Source: Propionispira arboris
GTDB taxonomy: Bacteria > Bacillota > Negativicutes > Selenomonadales > Selenomonadaceae
Assembly: GCF_900109225.1 (NCBI RefSeq)
Contig: NZ_FNZK01000004.1
Coordinates: 1-64,000, forward strand
Direction of reading: 5' to 3'
DNA length: 64,000 nucleotides
The position numbers and the translations under genes are program-made. The notes under the pieces are model-generated. The model was given only the letters and a program-made list of their open reading frames with translations, did no database searches and had not been told where the DNA came from. This document shows, piece by piece, positions 18,346 to 28,381 of the stretch. How positions within the stretch are numbered: position 1 is the stretch's first letter; every line of letters starts with the position of its first letter.

Positions 18346-19125
18346 TTAATACATATTGATTAAAATAGAAAACATAAAGAAAATCAGAGAAGCACAGGCA
18401 GCCCAGCCATAGTTTGGGAATTGAATCAATAGCTTTTCAAAAAATCCCGGTTGGATCAATTTGAATGAACGGATCGATTGTGGTTCTTTTTTATATTCTC
18501 TATAAAGTGCCGGCACAGTGGTTTTCTCTTCAATGGAATTACGAATATCCTTGAATTCACGGTCAGCAAATTCTAAGACACTGGCCAGACGGCAAAAACG
18601 GCGTCTAGTTTCATCTGAGGTTCCAGCGGGATTTTTATATTCTAAATCATGCTCGATTTCAGCCCAGGCATGCTGTAGGATCGAACGGATTTGGATTTCG
18701 ATTTTACAGGTATGATCAGAAGCGACGGATCCTAAACCAAATTTATTAAGCGGCAGATTGACAATTAAATGCAAGGACAAATAACCAAACCGATCAGGTG
18801 ATAATTTTTTGCGCTTATCCACGGAATTTTCTTCATCAATCGAAAAGTGGCTGCGGATAAAGTCGGATATTTTATCGATTTCATCTTCGTAATACGTAAT
18901 GACACGGATACCACAAATATCTGTGATATCACTTAATCTATTATATTTATCATTTGCTTTCAGAATTTTATTTTCTAAACTTGCTTTGTTTTTCGTTCGA
19001 CCAATAATGGAGTGAATATGTAAAGGCTGGTTTTGGAGGAGGAGAGATAGCATGGATTGAAACTGCGTTGTTAATTTTTGATAGGAAACATAATTTTCTT
19101 CATATTTTGCAACTAAATTATTCAT
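18346..19125 (-). CDS. RelA/SpoT-domain protein with C-terminal membrane anchor
   Basis: This 259-residue protein looks like a small alarmone synthetase, which would make (p)ppGpp-type nucleotides from GTP/GDP and ATP. Synthetase motifs are present in order: GRTKNKASLENKI (G-loop-like), DITDICGIRVITYYED, RFGYLSLHLIVNL, and EIQIRSILQHAWAEIEHDLEYK. No HD hydrolase, TGS or ACT domain is present. Unusually it ends in a hydrophobic helix (about residues 236-258, WAACASLIFFMFSILINMY), so it is probably tethered to the membrane. ATG 19125 is preferred over GTG 19131 because of the distance to GAGGGG. Whether it is catalytically active needs testing. Confidence 0.82.
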   Translation of the reverse strand: MNNLVAKYEENYVSYQKLTTQFQSMLSLLLQNQPLHIHSIIGRTKNKASLENKILKANDKYNRLSDITDICGIRVITYYEDEIDKISDFIRSHFSIDEENSVDKRKKLSPDRFGYLSLHLIVNLPLNKFGLGSVASDHTCKIEIQIRSILQHAWAEIEHDLEYKNPAGTSDETRRRFCRLASVLEFADREFKDIRNSIEEKTTVPALYREYKKEPQSIRSFKLIQPGFFEKLLIQFPNYGWAACASLIFFMFSILINMY

Positions 19126-19131
19126 GTACAC

Positions 19132-20830
<1,699 letters not shown>

Positions 20831-20842
20831 CTATAGGCAGAA

Positions 20843-20890
20843 CAGCGTAAAGTAATGATGAGTTAGCTCGATGCTTTGCGCTGCTTTTAT
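20843..20890 (+). terminator. Terminator after eno
   Basis: CAGCGTAAAG (20843-20852) pairs with CTTTGCGCTG (20874-20883; one G-T pair) and is followed by CTTTTATTTT. Confidence 0.6.
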
Positions 20891-20988
20891 TTTATAAATA
20901 TAGTGTAGTTAGCTGATTTACGTTTCCTGTAAAACAGATAATGTAGTGTCTGTCTAAAAATGAAAACAAATAGGTGGGGATATTAACA

Positions 20989-22401
20989 ATGTTAAAGAAA
21001 ACTAAAATTGTTTGTACAATGGGTCCAAGCACAGAAAATCAAGCGATTCTTGATGCTTTAATTGAAAATAGAATGAACGTAGCGAGATTTAACTTCTCCC
21101 ATGGTGATCATGCGGAACATGCAGTTCGTATTAAGCAAGTAAGAGATTCTGCTAAAAAAGCTGGCAAAGTCATTTCCTTTATTCTGGATACAAAAGGTCC
21201 GGAAATGCGCTTAGGTACATTTGCTGAAGGTAAAGTTCAGCTCGAAAAAGGCAAAAAGTTTGTTTTGACTTATAGTGATGAACCTGGCGATGTGAACCAT
21301 GCTCCAGTAAGCCATAAAGTTCTTTACAAAGAAGTAAAACCAGGTGATACAATTTTACTTTCTGATGGTCTTGTTGGTCTTAATGTTGAAGGCATTGATG
21401 GTAAAGATATCGTAACTACAATTTTGAATAATGGTGCAATGGGTACTAGAAAACGTATCGCAGTTCCGGGAGTATCTGTAAGCTTACCTCCTATTTCAGA
21501 ACAAGATGAAAAAGATATTATTTTCGGTATTGAAAATGATATGGATTTCGTAGCGGCATCCTTTATTCAGCGTGCTGAAGATGTTCAGGCTATTCGTAAG
21601 CTGATTACTGAACATGGTGGACATATGGAAATTATCCCTAAAATCGAAAATCTTGAAGGCGTTAAAAATATCGATTCAATTATTGCTGCTGCTGATGGTA
21701 TCATGGTAGCTCGTGGTGATCTTGGCGTTGAAATTCCAGCGGAAGATGTACCTCTTATTCAGAAAGAAATTATTAAAAAATGTAATAAAGCGGGTAAACC
21801 AGTCATTGTAGCAACGCAAATGCTTGAATCCATGACCAATAATCCACGTCCAACGAGAGCAGAAGCTTCTGATGTTGCGAATGCAATTCTCGATGGTACG
21901 GATGCAATCATGCTTAGTGGTGAAACTGCAAGTGGTGATTATCCTGTAGAAGCTGTTCAGACAATGAATAAAATTGCGCAGCGTATTGAAACATCACTTC
22001 AATATGAAAAAACGTTTGTCAGAAAAGGTTTTGAACATCAGGAAAATACAACGGATGCCATTGCTCATGCTACCGTACAATTGGCGTACGAATTAGATGC
22101 AGCTGCAATCATCACGCCAACGGAAAGTGGTTATACAACAAAGGTTGTTTCTAAATATCGTCCGCAAGCGGCTATTCTGGCTTTTGCTGCGAATGAAAAA
22201 GTAGCTCGTCATTTAAATCTTCGTTGGGGCGTATACTCTGTTTTGGGTAAACCTTGGAATGATGTTGATGAAATGATCAGTGCAGCTACTTCTGGTGTCG
22301 TTAAGGAAAACTATTTGAAACATGGTGATCTTACAATTATTACTTCAGGCATGAAGTTTGGTGAAGGTAGTACAAGTTCAATTCGTGTACATACTATATA
22401 A
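20989..22401 (+). CDS. pyk: Pyruvate kinase
   Basis: This 470-residue enzyme converts phosphoenolpyruvate and ADP to pyruvate and ATP. The N-terminus KKTKIVCTMGPST, the block ARFNFSHG, IPKIENLEGVKNID with the catalytic Lys/Glu, MVARGDLGVEIP and MLSGETASGDYPVEAV are all present. It ends at the allosteric domain and lacks the extra C-terminal PEP-utilizer-like domain seen in Bacillus enzymes. ATG 20989 with GGTGGGG upstream is preferred over an in-frame start 15 nt earlier. A long hairpin terminator separates it from secG. Confidence 0.97.
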   Translation: MLKKTKIVCTMGPSTENQAILDALIENRMNVARFNFSHGDHAEHAVRIKQVRDSAKKAGKVISFILDTKGPEMRLGTFAEGKVQLEKGKKFVLTYSDEPGDVNHAPVSHKVLYKEVKPGDTILLSDGLVGLNVEGIDGKDIVTTILNNGAMGTRKRIAVPGVSVSLPPISEQDEKDIIFGIENDMDFVAASFIQRAEDVQAIRKLITEHGGHMEIIPKIENLEGVKNIDSIIAAADGIMVARGDLGVEIPAEDVPLIQKEIIKKCNKAGKPVIVATQMLESMTNNPRPTRAEASDVANAILDGTDAIMLSGETASGDYPVEAVQTMNKIAQRIETSLQYEKTFVRKGFEHQENTTDAIAHATVQLAYELDAAAIITPTESGYTTKVVSKYRPQAAILAFAANEKVARHLNLRWGVYSVLGKPWNDVDEMISAATSGVVKENYLKHGDLTIITSGMKFGEGSTSSIRVHTI

Positions 22402-22432
22402 GTACAATAACTAAGAAAAAGAATTGAAAAAA

Positions 22433-22502
22433 AGGATGTTTGAGGCAGCAAATCATTTTTCTTGCCAGAAAAGTGATTCTGTTGTTTTGAACATCCTCTT
22501 TT
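22433..22502 (+). terminator. Long extended hairpin terminator after pyk
   Basis: AGGATGTT (22433-22440) pairs with AACATCCT (22490-22497), and the interior folds further (AATCATTTTTC with GAAAAGTGATT), giving an almost continuous imperfect stem of roughly 65 nt ending in CTTTTTCTT. It is longer than a typical terminator. Confidence 0.7.
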
Positions 22503-22504
22503 TC

Positions 22505-22534
22505 TTGCTATTTATCATTATTCTGTGTTATGAT
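22505..22534 (+). promoter_or_regulatory. Promoter of the secG-rnr-smpB cluster
   Basis: TTGCTA (22505-22510), an 18-nt spacer and TATGAT (22529-22534) lie 40 nt before the secG start and just after the pyk terminator. Confidence 0.5.
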
Positions 22535-22573
22535 AAATTATATTATGGACAAATAGAAGGAGGTCCGAGAATT

Positions 22574-22804
22574 TTGCTTATTTCGTTGATGGTGTTAGAT
22601 TCTTTGATTGCAATTATATTGATTGCATCTGTTATATTTCAATCGGGCAAGAGTTCGGGAATGGGCGGGTCTATTTCTGGTGGTGCTGATACTGTATTTA
22701 GTGGTAAAGCAAGGGGTATGGATGCATTGCTGTCACGCGTGACCATTGTGTTTGCAATTCTTTTTGCAATTCTTACTTTAATTATTGCGAAAATGACTGC
22801 ATAA
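22574..22804 (+). CDS. secG: Preprotein translocase subunit SecG
   Basis: This 76-residue protein is the small SecG subunit of the SecYEG channel. It has two hydrophobic helices (about residues 3-24 and 52-74) joined by a Gly/Ser-rich loop with GKSSGMGGSISGGADTVFSG, the SecG hallmark. Although the open frame extends further upstream, a TTG start at 22574 is chosen because a perfect AAGGAGGT lies 9 nt ahead of it and because family members are about 75 residues long. The longer frame would run through the pyk terminator hairpin. The secG-esterase-rnr-smpB-ssrA order is conserved in many Firmicutes. Confidence 0.92.
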   Translation: MLISLMVLDSLIAIILIASVIFQSGKSSGMGGSISGGADTVFSGKARGMDALLSRVTIVFAILFAILTLIIAKMTA

Positions 22805-22815
22805 TTTTGAATACC

Positions 22816-22857
22816 AAAAAACGTTCTGCATTCTTTTGGAATGAGAACGTTTTTTTA
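22816..22857 (+). terminator. Hairpin terminator after secG
   Basis: AAAAAACGTTCT pairs with AGAACGTTTTTT with a further GCATTC/GAATG extension and a T-run. Downstream genes therefore depend on read-through or on a promoter I did not identify. Confidence 0.8.
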
Positions 22858-22946
22858 TTTTATTGTTCCTTACAGGATTTTTCCTGTTTTTGTTAAATTT
22901 ATTAAAGATAAGTCAGGTTTAGTTTGGGAAGGCAGGCGTGCACTTC

Positions 22947-23684
22947 ATGATATTACAAGGAGCAGAACCTTTTTTTTTACCCGCTGGAGAAAAAGGCATT
23001 TTATTAGTACATGGATTTACGGGAACGCCAGCGGAAATGCTTTTGCTGGGTGATTTTTTGCATAAAAAAAATTATACCGTATTAGCACCAAGGCTTTGTG
23101 GACATGGGACAAGTCCTGAAGAAATGGCAAAAACAAGTTGGGAAAATTGGTATCATTCAGTTTGTGATGGCTTTTATTTGCTTCAAGGAATTTGCCGTGA
23201 AGTTTCCGTAATTGGATTATCGATGGGCGCATTACTGGCGATTCATTTAGGTATTGAATATAATGTTAGAAAAGTGGTGGCACTCAGTGCCCCAATTTAT
23301 ATTTCATCAGAAAAAATGCTGCATTCACTGCCGCCGCTGGAGAAGTCTGGTGGACGATATGTTGCCAAGCGACGTCGTATATTACCTGATTTACCGGAAC
23401 AATGTAATGTTTTTTACAATAAAATGCCGCTTCTAAGTGTCCATCAATTACTGAAATTTATTGAAATAATGAAAAAAAAACTGCCGATTGTAGAAAAACC
23501 TTTACTGATTGTACAGAGCAAAAATGACCATACAGTGCTTGCCGAAAGTGGTGAATATATATATACCAGGATTAAATCTTCGTGTAAAGAAATCTTTTGG
23601 CTTGAAAAATCTGGTCATATCGTGACACTTGATTTAGAGCGGGAACGGGTATTTACAAAAATAGCAGATTTTCTGGCGAAATAA
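22947..23684 (+). CDS. Carboxylesterase of the Est30 type (alpha/beta hydrolase)
   Basis: This 245-residue serine hydrolase resembles Geobacillus Est30 monoacylglycerol-type esterases. The oxyanion-hole motif is VHGFTGTP near residue 25, the nucleophile elbow is GLSMGA with Ser around residue 94, the acid is in SKNDHTV and the catalytic His in KSGHIV. It should hydrolyse short-chain acyl esters in the cytoplasm. ATG 22947 was chosen over a GTG 9 nt upstream on ribosome-binding-site spacing (GGCAGG). It is followed directly by the thioesterase, rnr and smpB genes. Confidence 0.87.
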   Translation: MILQGAEPFFLPAGEKGILLVHGFTGTPAEMLLLGDFLHKKNYTVLAPRLCGHGTSPEEMAKTSWENWYHSVCDGFYLLQGICREVSVIGLSMGALLAIHLGIEYNVRKVVALSAPIYISSEKMLHSLPPLEKSGGRYVAKRRRILPDLPEQCNVFYNKMPLLSVHQLLKFIEIMKKKLPIVEKPLLIVQSKNDHTVLAESGEYIYTRIKSSCKEIFWLEKSGHIVTLDLERERVFTKIADFLAK

Positions 23685-23714
23685 AATAAATTGCTGAGAA
23701 CTGGGGTGACACAA

Positions 23715-24131
23715 ATGATCAACAAGAAACCACGTGAAGAAGAAAATCAATATTGTTTTGCGTGTGGCAGAAAAAATCCAATTGGATTGCATTTAGAATT
23801 TCATGAAGAAGGAGACACTTATACAGCGATGTATATTGCGCCGCCTGAATTTCAGAGTTATGATGGTATTATGCATGGCGGAATTGTCAGTACTCTTTTA
23901 GATGAAATTATGGGAGGGTACCTATATTCGAAGGGACATAAAGCCGTTACCGCGCGACTGGATGTTCGGTACCGAAAGCCCACACCAATTGGGACACCGC
24001 TTAAGATTATGGGCTGGATACAGTCACGGCGTGGTAACTTTATTGACATGTGTTCCACAGTATCCTTAGCGGATGGAACTGTCACAGCTGAAGGCACAGC
24101 AAAAATAGCCATTTTGGAGGAAGAATTATGA
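23715..24131 (+). CDS. PaaI-type hotdog thioesterase
   Basis: This 138-residue hotdog-fold protein probably hydrolyses acyl-CoA thioesters. The helix region GIMHGGIVSTLLDEIMGG is the signature of the PaaI/YiiD group, with the catalytic Asp/Glu following HGG. An N-terminal CFACGRKNPIGLHL motif with two Cys is common to a subgroup of these thioesterases. ATG 23715 with GGGGTG upstream is preferred over the earlier TTG. Its end overlaps the rnr start by 4 nt (ATGA), so the two are translationally coupled. The substrate is unknown. Confidence 0.85.
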   Translation: MINKKPREEENQYCFACGRKNPIGLHLEFHEEGDTYTAMYIAPPEFQSYDGIMHGGIVSTLLDEIMGGYLYSKGHKAVTARLDVRYRKPTPIGTPLKIMGWIQSRRGNFIDMCSTVSLADGTVTAEGTAKIAILEEEL

Positions 24132-26488
24132 GATTAAAAGAAAGAATACTGGAGTATATGCGCCATGAAGCCTATAAACCAGTATCCGATGAAGATTTGG
24201 CGGAAGGATTACACCTAACCCGTGAAGAATTAGTGGAATTTTGGAACGTTATTGAAGAACTTGAAAAAAATGCCGAAATCATAAAAACACGTCATGATAA
24301 ATATGGTATTCCTGAACTTATGAATTTGGTTGTTGGAAAATTAAGTATGACGAGCAAAGGGTTTGGTTTTGTCATACCTGAAGTGAAAAAGAGTGAAACC
24401 GATACCGATGTATTTATTCCGGCATCTTTGCTTTTCAGTGCAATGCATAATGATCGTGTGGTAGCAAGAGTCAATGAGCCGGGCAGCGGCGGCAGGGCTC
24501 GTGAAGGTGAAATCATACGGATCGTGAAGCGTGCCAATACAAAAATTGTCGGTACGTTTGAAAGCAGTCAGTCGTTTGGCTTTGTTACACCAGATGATCC
24601 CAAAATCGGGCAGGATATTTTTATTTCAAAAAAATATTTTAGTGGAGCGAAAATCGGTACAAAAGTGGTAGTTGAGATCATTGAATGGCCACAGGCACGG
24701 CGTAGTGCGGAAGGAAAAATCATTGAAGTCTTAGGAATGATTGGTGATCCGGGAGTCGATATTTTGTCGGTAATTCGCCACTACGATTTACCGCTTGAAT
24801 TCCCTGATAAAGTGCAGGCTGCAGCGGATCGAACGGAAGCGAAAGTGAGCGCGGAAGAATATAAAGGACGTCGTGATCGGCGTAATTTTCATGTTGTCAC
24901 CATTGATGGTGACGATGCGAAAGATTTGGATGATGGTGTTTACGTCGAAAAACGGCCCAATGGCGGATTTTTCTTAGGCGTATATATAGCGGATGTAAGT
25001 TATTATGTCAAAGAAAATTCACCGCTGGATTTAGAAGCTCGTGAACGTGGTACAAGTGTGTATTTAGTTGATCGAGTCATTCCTATGCTGCCACAGCGTT
25101 TATCCAATGGTATCTGCAGCTTAAATGCGGGGGAAGATCGTTTGGCGATGGCGGCAGAAATGGAAATTGGTTCAGATGGTCAAATTAGCAGCTATGAAAT
25201 TTTACCAACAGTCATTCATGTATATCGGCGTTTGACTTATAATCTCGTCAAAAAGATTGTGGCTGATCATGATGAACAGCTGATAAATGATAATACCGAT
25301 ATTTTACCGATGTTAAATGATTTGGTGAAATTACGTGAAATATTGAAAGCCCGCCGGACACGCCGCGGATCAATCGATTTTGATCTGCCAGAAGTAAAAG
25401 TTAAACTCGATGAACAAGGTAAGCCGGTTAATTTAATCAAACGCGAAGGTTCACTTGCCGAATCTATTATTGAAGAATGTATGCTTGTTGCGAATGAAAC
25501 GGTAGCAGAGCATATGGACCGCAAACAACAACCATTTATGTATCGAGTCCATGAGCAGCCAACTGCGGCAAAAATTGATAAATTAAATGATTTGCTGGCA
25601 GCTTTTAGTCTGCATATTAATAAAAATTCTGAAGATGATTCTGTGACACCGGCACAATTGCAGGAGGTTTTGCAAAAGGTTGCTGGTAAACCAGAAGAGA
25701 AGATTATCAGTACGGTGTCATTGCGTTCAATGAAACAAGCACGTTATGATGCACAAAGCCTGGGCCATTTTGGGTTGGCGGCAAAATATTATACCCATTT
25801 TACATCTCCGATTCGCCGTTATCCCGATTTGATTGTTCATCGTCTGCTCAGAGAGACCTTTAAAACAGGAACCATTATGGAGCCTCGCCGAGAAAAGCTG
25901 AAAGTTCTTCTACCAGAAATTGCCACGCATGCGTCACAGCGTGAACGAATTGCCGCTGAGGCCGAACGTGAGACCGTTGACATGAAGAAAATCGAATACA
26001 TGGCTCAATTTGTGGGCGATGAATTTGAAGGTGTCATCAGCGGAGTAACGGCATTTGGCATATTTGCCGAACTTGAAAATGGTGTTGAAGGACTTATTCA
26101 TGTATCCAGTATGGAAAATGACTATTACCAATATGTTGAAGAAAAATATGCTTTAGTTGGTGAACGTACCGGTAAAGTATACCGTCTTGGCGAACCAGTT
26201 ACGGTAGTTCTGGTAAATGCCAACATCGAAGAACGAAATTTGGATTTTATTCTAAAAGGAAACGGTGTTTACATTCCGGTTAAATCGAAAAAGAAAATTA
26301 TTGCTGAAGTAAAACCCGATAAAAAGAAACCGCAGCAGATCATTCACCAGCCGAATGCATTGTCTGGTGAAACAAAAAAACCAAAGAAAAAAACGGGTAA
26401 GTGGTATAATGCCGTAGATAAAAAAGCAAAACCTAAAAAAGATGGTGCTGCTTATGGTAAACGGAAAAATAAAACGACAAAAAAGTAA
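24128..26488 (+). CDS. rnr: Ribonuclease R
   Basis: This 786-residue 3'-5' exoribonuclease degrades structured RNA and, with tmRNA-SmpB, non-stop messages. Domains in order: winged helix (about 1-70), two cold-shock domains (about 75-220, with SKGFGFVIPE and SQSFGFVTPDD), the RNB catalytic domain (about 255-580; DGDDAKDLDDGVY carries the Mg ligands and FTSPIRRYPDLIVHR its end), an S1 domain (about 625-705, DEFEGVISGVTAFGIFAEL), and a Lys-rich basic tail of about 70 residues. It is coupled to the upstream thioesterase and is followed after 14 nt by smpB, so the genes of trans-translation and RNA decay are together. Confidence 0.96.
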   Translation: MRLKERILEYMRHEAYKPVSDEDLAEGLHLTREELVEFWNVIEELEKNAEIIKTRHDKYGIPELMNLVVGKLSMTSKGFGFVIPEVKKSETDTDVFIPASLLFSAMHNDRVVARVNEPGSGGRAREGEIIRIVKRANTKIVGTFESSQSFGFVTPDDPKIGQDIFISKKYFSGAKIGTKVVVEIIEWPQARRSAEGKIIEVLGMIGDPGVDILSVIRHYDLPLEFPDKVQAAADRTEAKVSAEEYKGRRDRRNFHVVTIDGDDAKDLDDGVYVEKRPNGGFFLGVYIADVSYYVKENSPLDLEARERGTSVYLVDRVIPMLPQRLSNGICSLNAGEDRLAMAAEMEIGSDGQISSYEILPTVIHVYRRLTYNLVKKIVADHDEQLINDNTDILPMLNDLVKLREILKARRTRRGSIDFDLPEVKVKLDEQGKPVNLIKREGSLAESIIEECMLVANETVAEHMDRKQQPFMYRVHEQPTAAKIDKLNDLLAAFSLHINKNSEDDSVTPAQLQEVLQKVAGKPEEKIISTVSLRSMKQARYDAQSLGHFGLAAKYYTHFTSPIRRYPDLIVHRLLRETFKTGTIMEPRREKLKVLLPEIATHASQRERIAAEAERETVDMKKIEYMAQFVGDEFEGVISGVTAFGIFAELENGVEGLIHVSSMENDYYQYVEEKYALVGERTGKVYRLGEPVTVVLVNANIEERNLDFILKGNGVYIPVKSKKKIIAEVKPDKKKPQQIIHQPNALSGETKKPKKKTGKWYNAVDKKAKPKKDGAAYGKRKNKTTKK

Positions 26489-26502
26489 GATAAGGTGAAA
26501 TT

Positions 26503-26979
26503 ATGGCAATAAGAACAGAAGGTATTAAAATTGCTTGTGATAATCGAAAAGCCTGGCATGACTATTTTATTCATGAAAGAGTGGAAGCTGGTTTTGCTTT
26601 GCAGGGGACCGAAGTAAAATCTCTGCGGGCAGGTAAAGCCAATTTGAAAGACTGTTATGCAAAGATTATCAATAATGAAGTTTTTGTGATTGGTATGCAT
26701 ATCAGCCCTTATGAACATGGGAATATTTTTAACCATGATCCGCTACGGACTCGTAAACTGTTGCTGCATAAAAGTGAAATTCTTAAAATCGACAGTAAGA
26801 TGAAACAAAAAGGTTTTACTTTGATTCCGTTAAAAGTTTATTTTGTCCGTGGACGTGTGAAGATCGAGCTGGCCCTGGCCAGCGGTAAGAAAAACTATGA
26901 TAAACGTCAGGATTTAGCCGATAAGGCATCAAAACGTGACGTGGAACGTGCTTTAAAAGAACGCCAGCGTGATTATTAA
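26503..26979 (+). CDS. smpB: SsrA-binding protein SmpB
   Basis: This 158-residue protein binds tmRNA and brings it to stalled ribosomes. Typical blocks are [52 protein letters not shown] and the basic C-terminal tail [13 protein letters not shown] with the residues that enter the mRNA channel. It lies between rnr and ssrA, 76 nt before the tmRNA gene. Confidence 0.97.
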   Translation: MAIRTEGIKIACDNRKAWHDYFIHERVEAGFALQGTEVKSLRAGKANLKDCYAKIINNEVFVIGMHISPYEHGNIFNHDPLRTRKLLLHKSEILKIDSKMKQKGFTLIPLKVYFVRGRVKIELALASGKKNYDKRQDLADKASKRDVERALKERQRDY

Positions 26980-27054
26980 TATGAAATTTGCTTTTTGAGG
27001 ATAAATATGCTATATTATAATATACGGTACAGAAAAATGTTGCCGTACTTCACT

Positions 27055-27404
27055 GGGGACGTAAAGGTTTCGACGGGGGTGGAGGAGCATAGGAAGCGAG
27101 CCGGGGGGTCATCAACCCGTTAGTAAGGTGAACCTTAAATTAAAAGCTAATAATGATAATTACGCTTTAGCAGCCTAAGCGCTGCATCTCTTGTTTATCT
27201 AAGCCTGCGGGGTTTACTTGAGACAAATTAGTGGGATACCTGAGAGTCAATTCTCGGAGACTTGAATGGGAAATTTATCGAGATCGGATTAGGAAAGTTT
27301 GTTTGCGGACGTTTGTAATCTAAAACTTAAATCGTAGACTGCGCTCGGAGATGCCTATGTGGCTTTGCTTTCGGACAGGAGTTCGACTCTCCTCGTCTCC
27401 ACCA
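27055..27404 (+). ncRNA. ssrA: Transfer-messenger RNA (tmRNA)
   Basis: The tRNA-like ends are clear: the 5' part starts GGGGACGTAAAGGTTTCGACGG and the 3' part ends with a T-arm (GGACAGGAGTTCGACTCTCC) and CGTCTCC-A-CCA (CCA at 27402-27404), whose acceptor stem pairs with GGGGACG at 27055. The tag reading frame is at 27146-27178: GCT AAT AAT GAT AAT TAC GCT TTA GCA GCC TAA, giving the tag ANNDNYALAA, which ends in the ALAA degron recognised by ClpXP-type proteases. It is directly downstream of smpB, and a hairpin terminator follows. Confidence 0.97.
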
Positions 27405-27425
27405 TATAAATTAAAATTACCTATG

Positions 27426-27452
27426 AAGCCACGAATTTTCGTGGCTTTTTTG
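27426..27452 (+). terminator. Terminator after ssrA
   Basis: AAGCCACGAA (27426-27435) pairs with TTCGTGGCTT (27438-27447), followed by a T-run. The remaining sequence up to the hsp20 gene (27453-27765) holds no gene that I recognise, apart from the hsp20 promoter. Confidence 0.88.
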
Positions 27453-27634
27453 CTATATGATTTTCAGCGGACAACAGGGGTGCTTCTTTTTTGTCGACAA
27501 AATAATGTGCTTCTTATAAGGTGATAAAAGTTGTCACGAAAAGCAAGAAAATAAAAAAATAAAAGTATGGCAAAACAAAACGATCGGACGATAAAAGCAG
27601 ATATTATCGTATGTTTTTTTATTAAAATAAGATA

Positions 27635-27662
27635 TTGACTTTTTGACCTTTTTGACTATAAT
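27635..27662 (+). promoter_or_regulatory. hsp20: hsp20 promoter with three TTGAC repeats
   Basis: TTGACT (27635-27640) and TATAAT (27657-27662) are separated by 16 nt. Between them two further TTGAC copies (27643, 27652) create three direct repeats spaced 8-9 bp. The repeats resemble CtsR (GGTCAAA) half-sites, but the spacing is not the canonical 10 bp. Confidence 0.6.
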
Positions 27663-27765
27663 AGAACTTGTAAGAAGAAATTAAGCAGTGACCTCATCGG
27701 ATAGCTGGCTGAACTTCTTCTTTAGATATTTTATAAAAAATAGAAAGCATAAGGGGGAAAAGCGT

Positions 27766-28230
27766 ATGTTTGGATTAGTACCATTCGCTTCGAAAAACAA
27801 TCTTGCTAAGAAAGAAGATGCTTTTGGCCGACTGTTTGATATTTTTAATGAACCATTTTTTAATTCGCCAATGACATCGATGCATGAATGGATGTCAGGC
27901 ATGGGAACTTTTAAAGTTGATGTAAAAGATAATGGTTCATCCTATCAGCTTGTGGCAGATTTGCCGGGCGTCAAAAAAGAAGATGTTTTTTTAGACTATG
28001 AAAATGGGTATTTGACCATTCAGGCCAAGTCAGATCAGGAAAAAGAAGAAAAAGATGAAGCCAACAAATATGTTTGCCGAGAAAGGTATATTGGGAATGT
28101 ATCGCGTTCGTTCTACATTGGTGATATTGATAAAGAAAAAGTCAATGCAGAGTTTCGGGACGGAATTTTGACCGTTGATATGCCAAAGGTTTATGATGTA
28201 AATAAAACGAAGCAAATAGAAATTCATTAA
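27766..28230 (+). CDS. Small heat shock protein Hsp20
   Basis: This 154-residue alpha-crystallin chaperone holds unfolding proteins in an ATP-independent manner. The N-terminal arm is hydrophobic (LFDIFNEPFF), the alpha-crystallin domain spans about residues 46-145 (FKVDVKDNGSSYQLVADLPGVKKEDV, and the FRDGILTVDMPK beta strand near the end). The ATG at 27766 is preceded by AAGGGGG; a longer frame upstream has no family-like residues and overlaps the promoter region. It is monocistronic, with its own promoter and terminator. Confidence 0.93.
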   Translation: MFGLVPFASKNNLAKKEDAFGRLFDIFNEPFFNSPMTSMHEWMSGMGTFKVDVKDNGSSYQLVADLPGVKKEDVFLDYENGYLTIQAKSDQEKEEKDEANKYVCRERYIGNVSRSFYIGDIDKEKVNAEFRDGILTVDMPKVYDVNKTKQIEIH

Positions 28231-28232
28231 GC

Positions 28233-28288
28233 AAAAAACGGTATGCAGGAACAACACGAAAAAGTGTCGACTGCATACCGTTTTTTGT
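28233..28288. terminator. Terminator after hsp20
   Basis: A perfect 16-bp stem (28233-28248 with 28271-28286, AAAAAACGGTATGCAG/CTGCATACCGTTTTTT) isolates hsp20 from the Wadjet operon. Confidence 0.92.
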
Positions 28289-28381
28289 ATAAAATACGAA
28301 GAAATGGTCTTATAAAGCAGGAATTATAAGTGGTTTGTGGAATGTAAAATTAAGATTATATAAATTTTGTGGAGATTTTTT

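Noticed and set aside
26987-27021. A dedicated ssrA promoter
   Set aside because: TATAAT is present at 27016-27021, but the best -35 (TTGAGG, 26995-27000) gives only a 15-nt spacer, so I did not list it as a feature.
27635-27662. A canonical CtsR box in the hsp20 promoter
   Set aside because: The repeats are 8-9 bp apart instead of 10, so I report only repeats, not a CtsR site.
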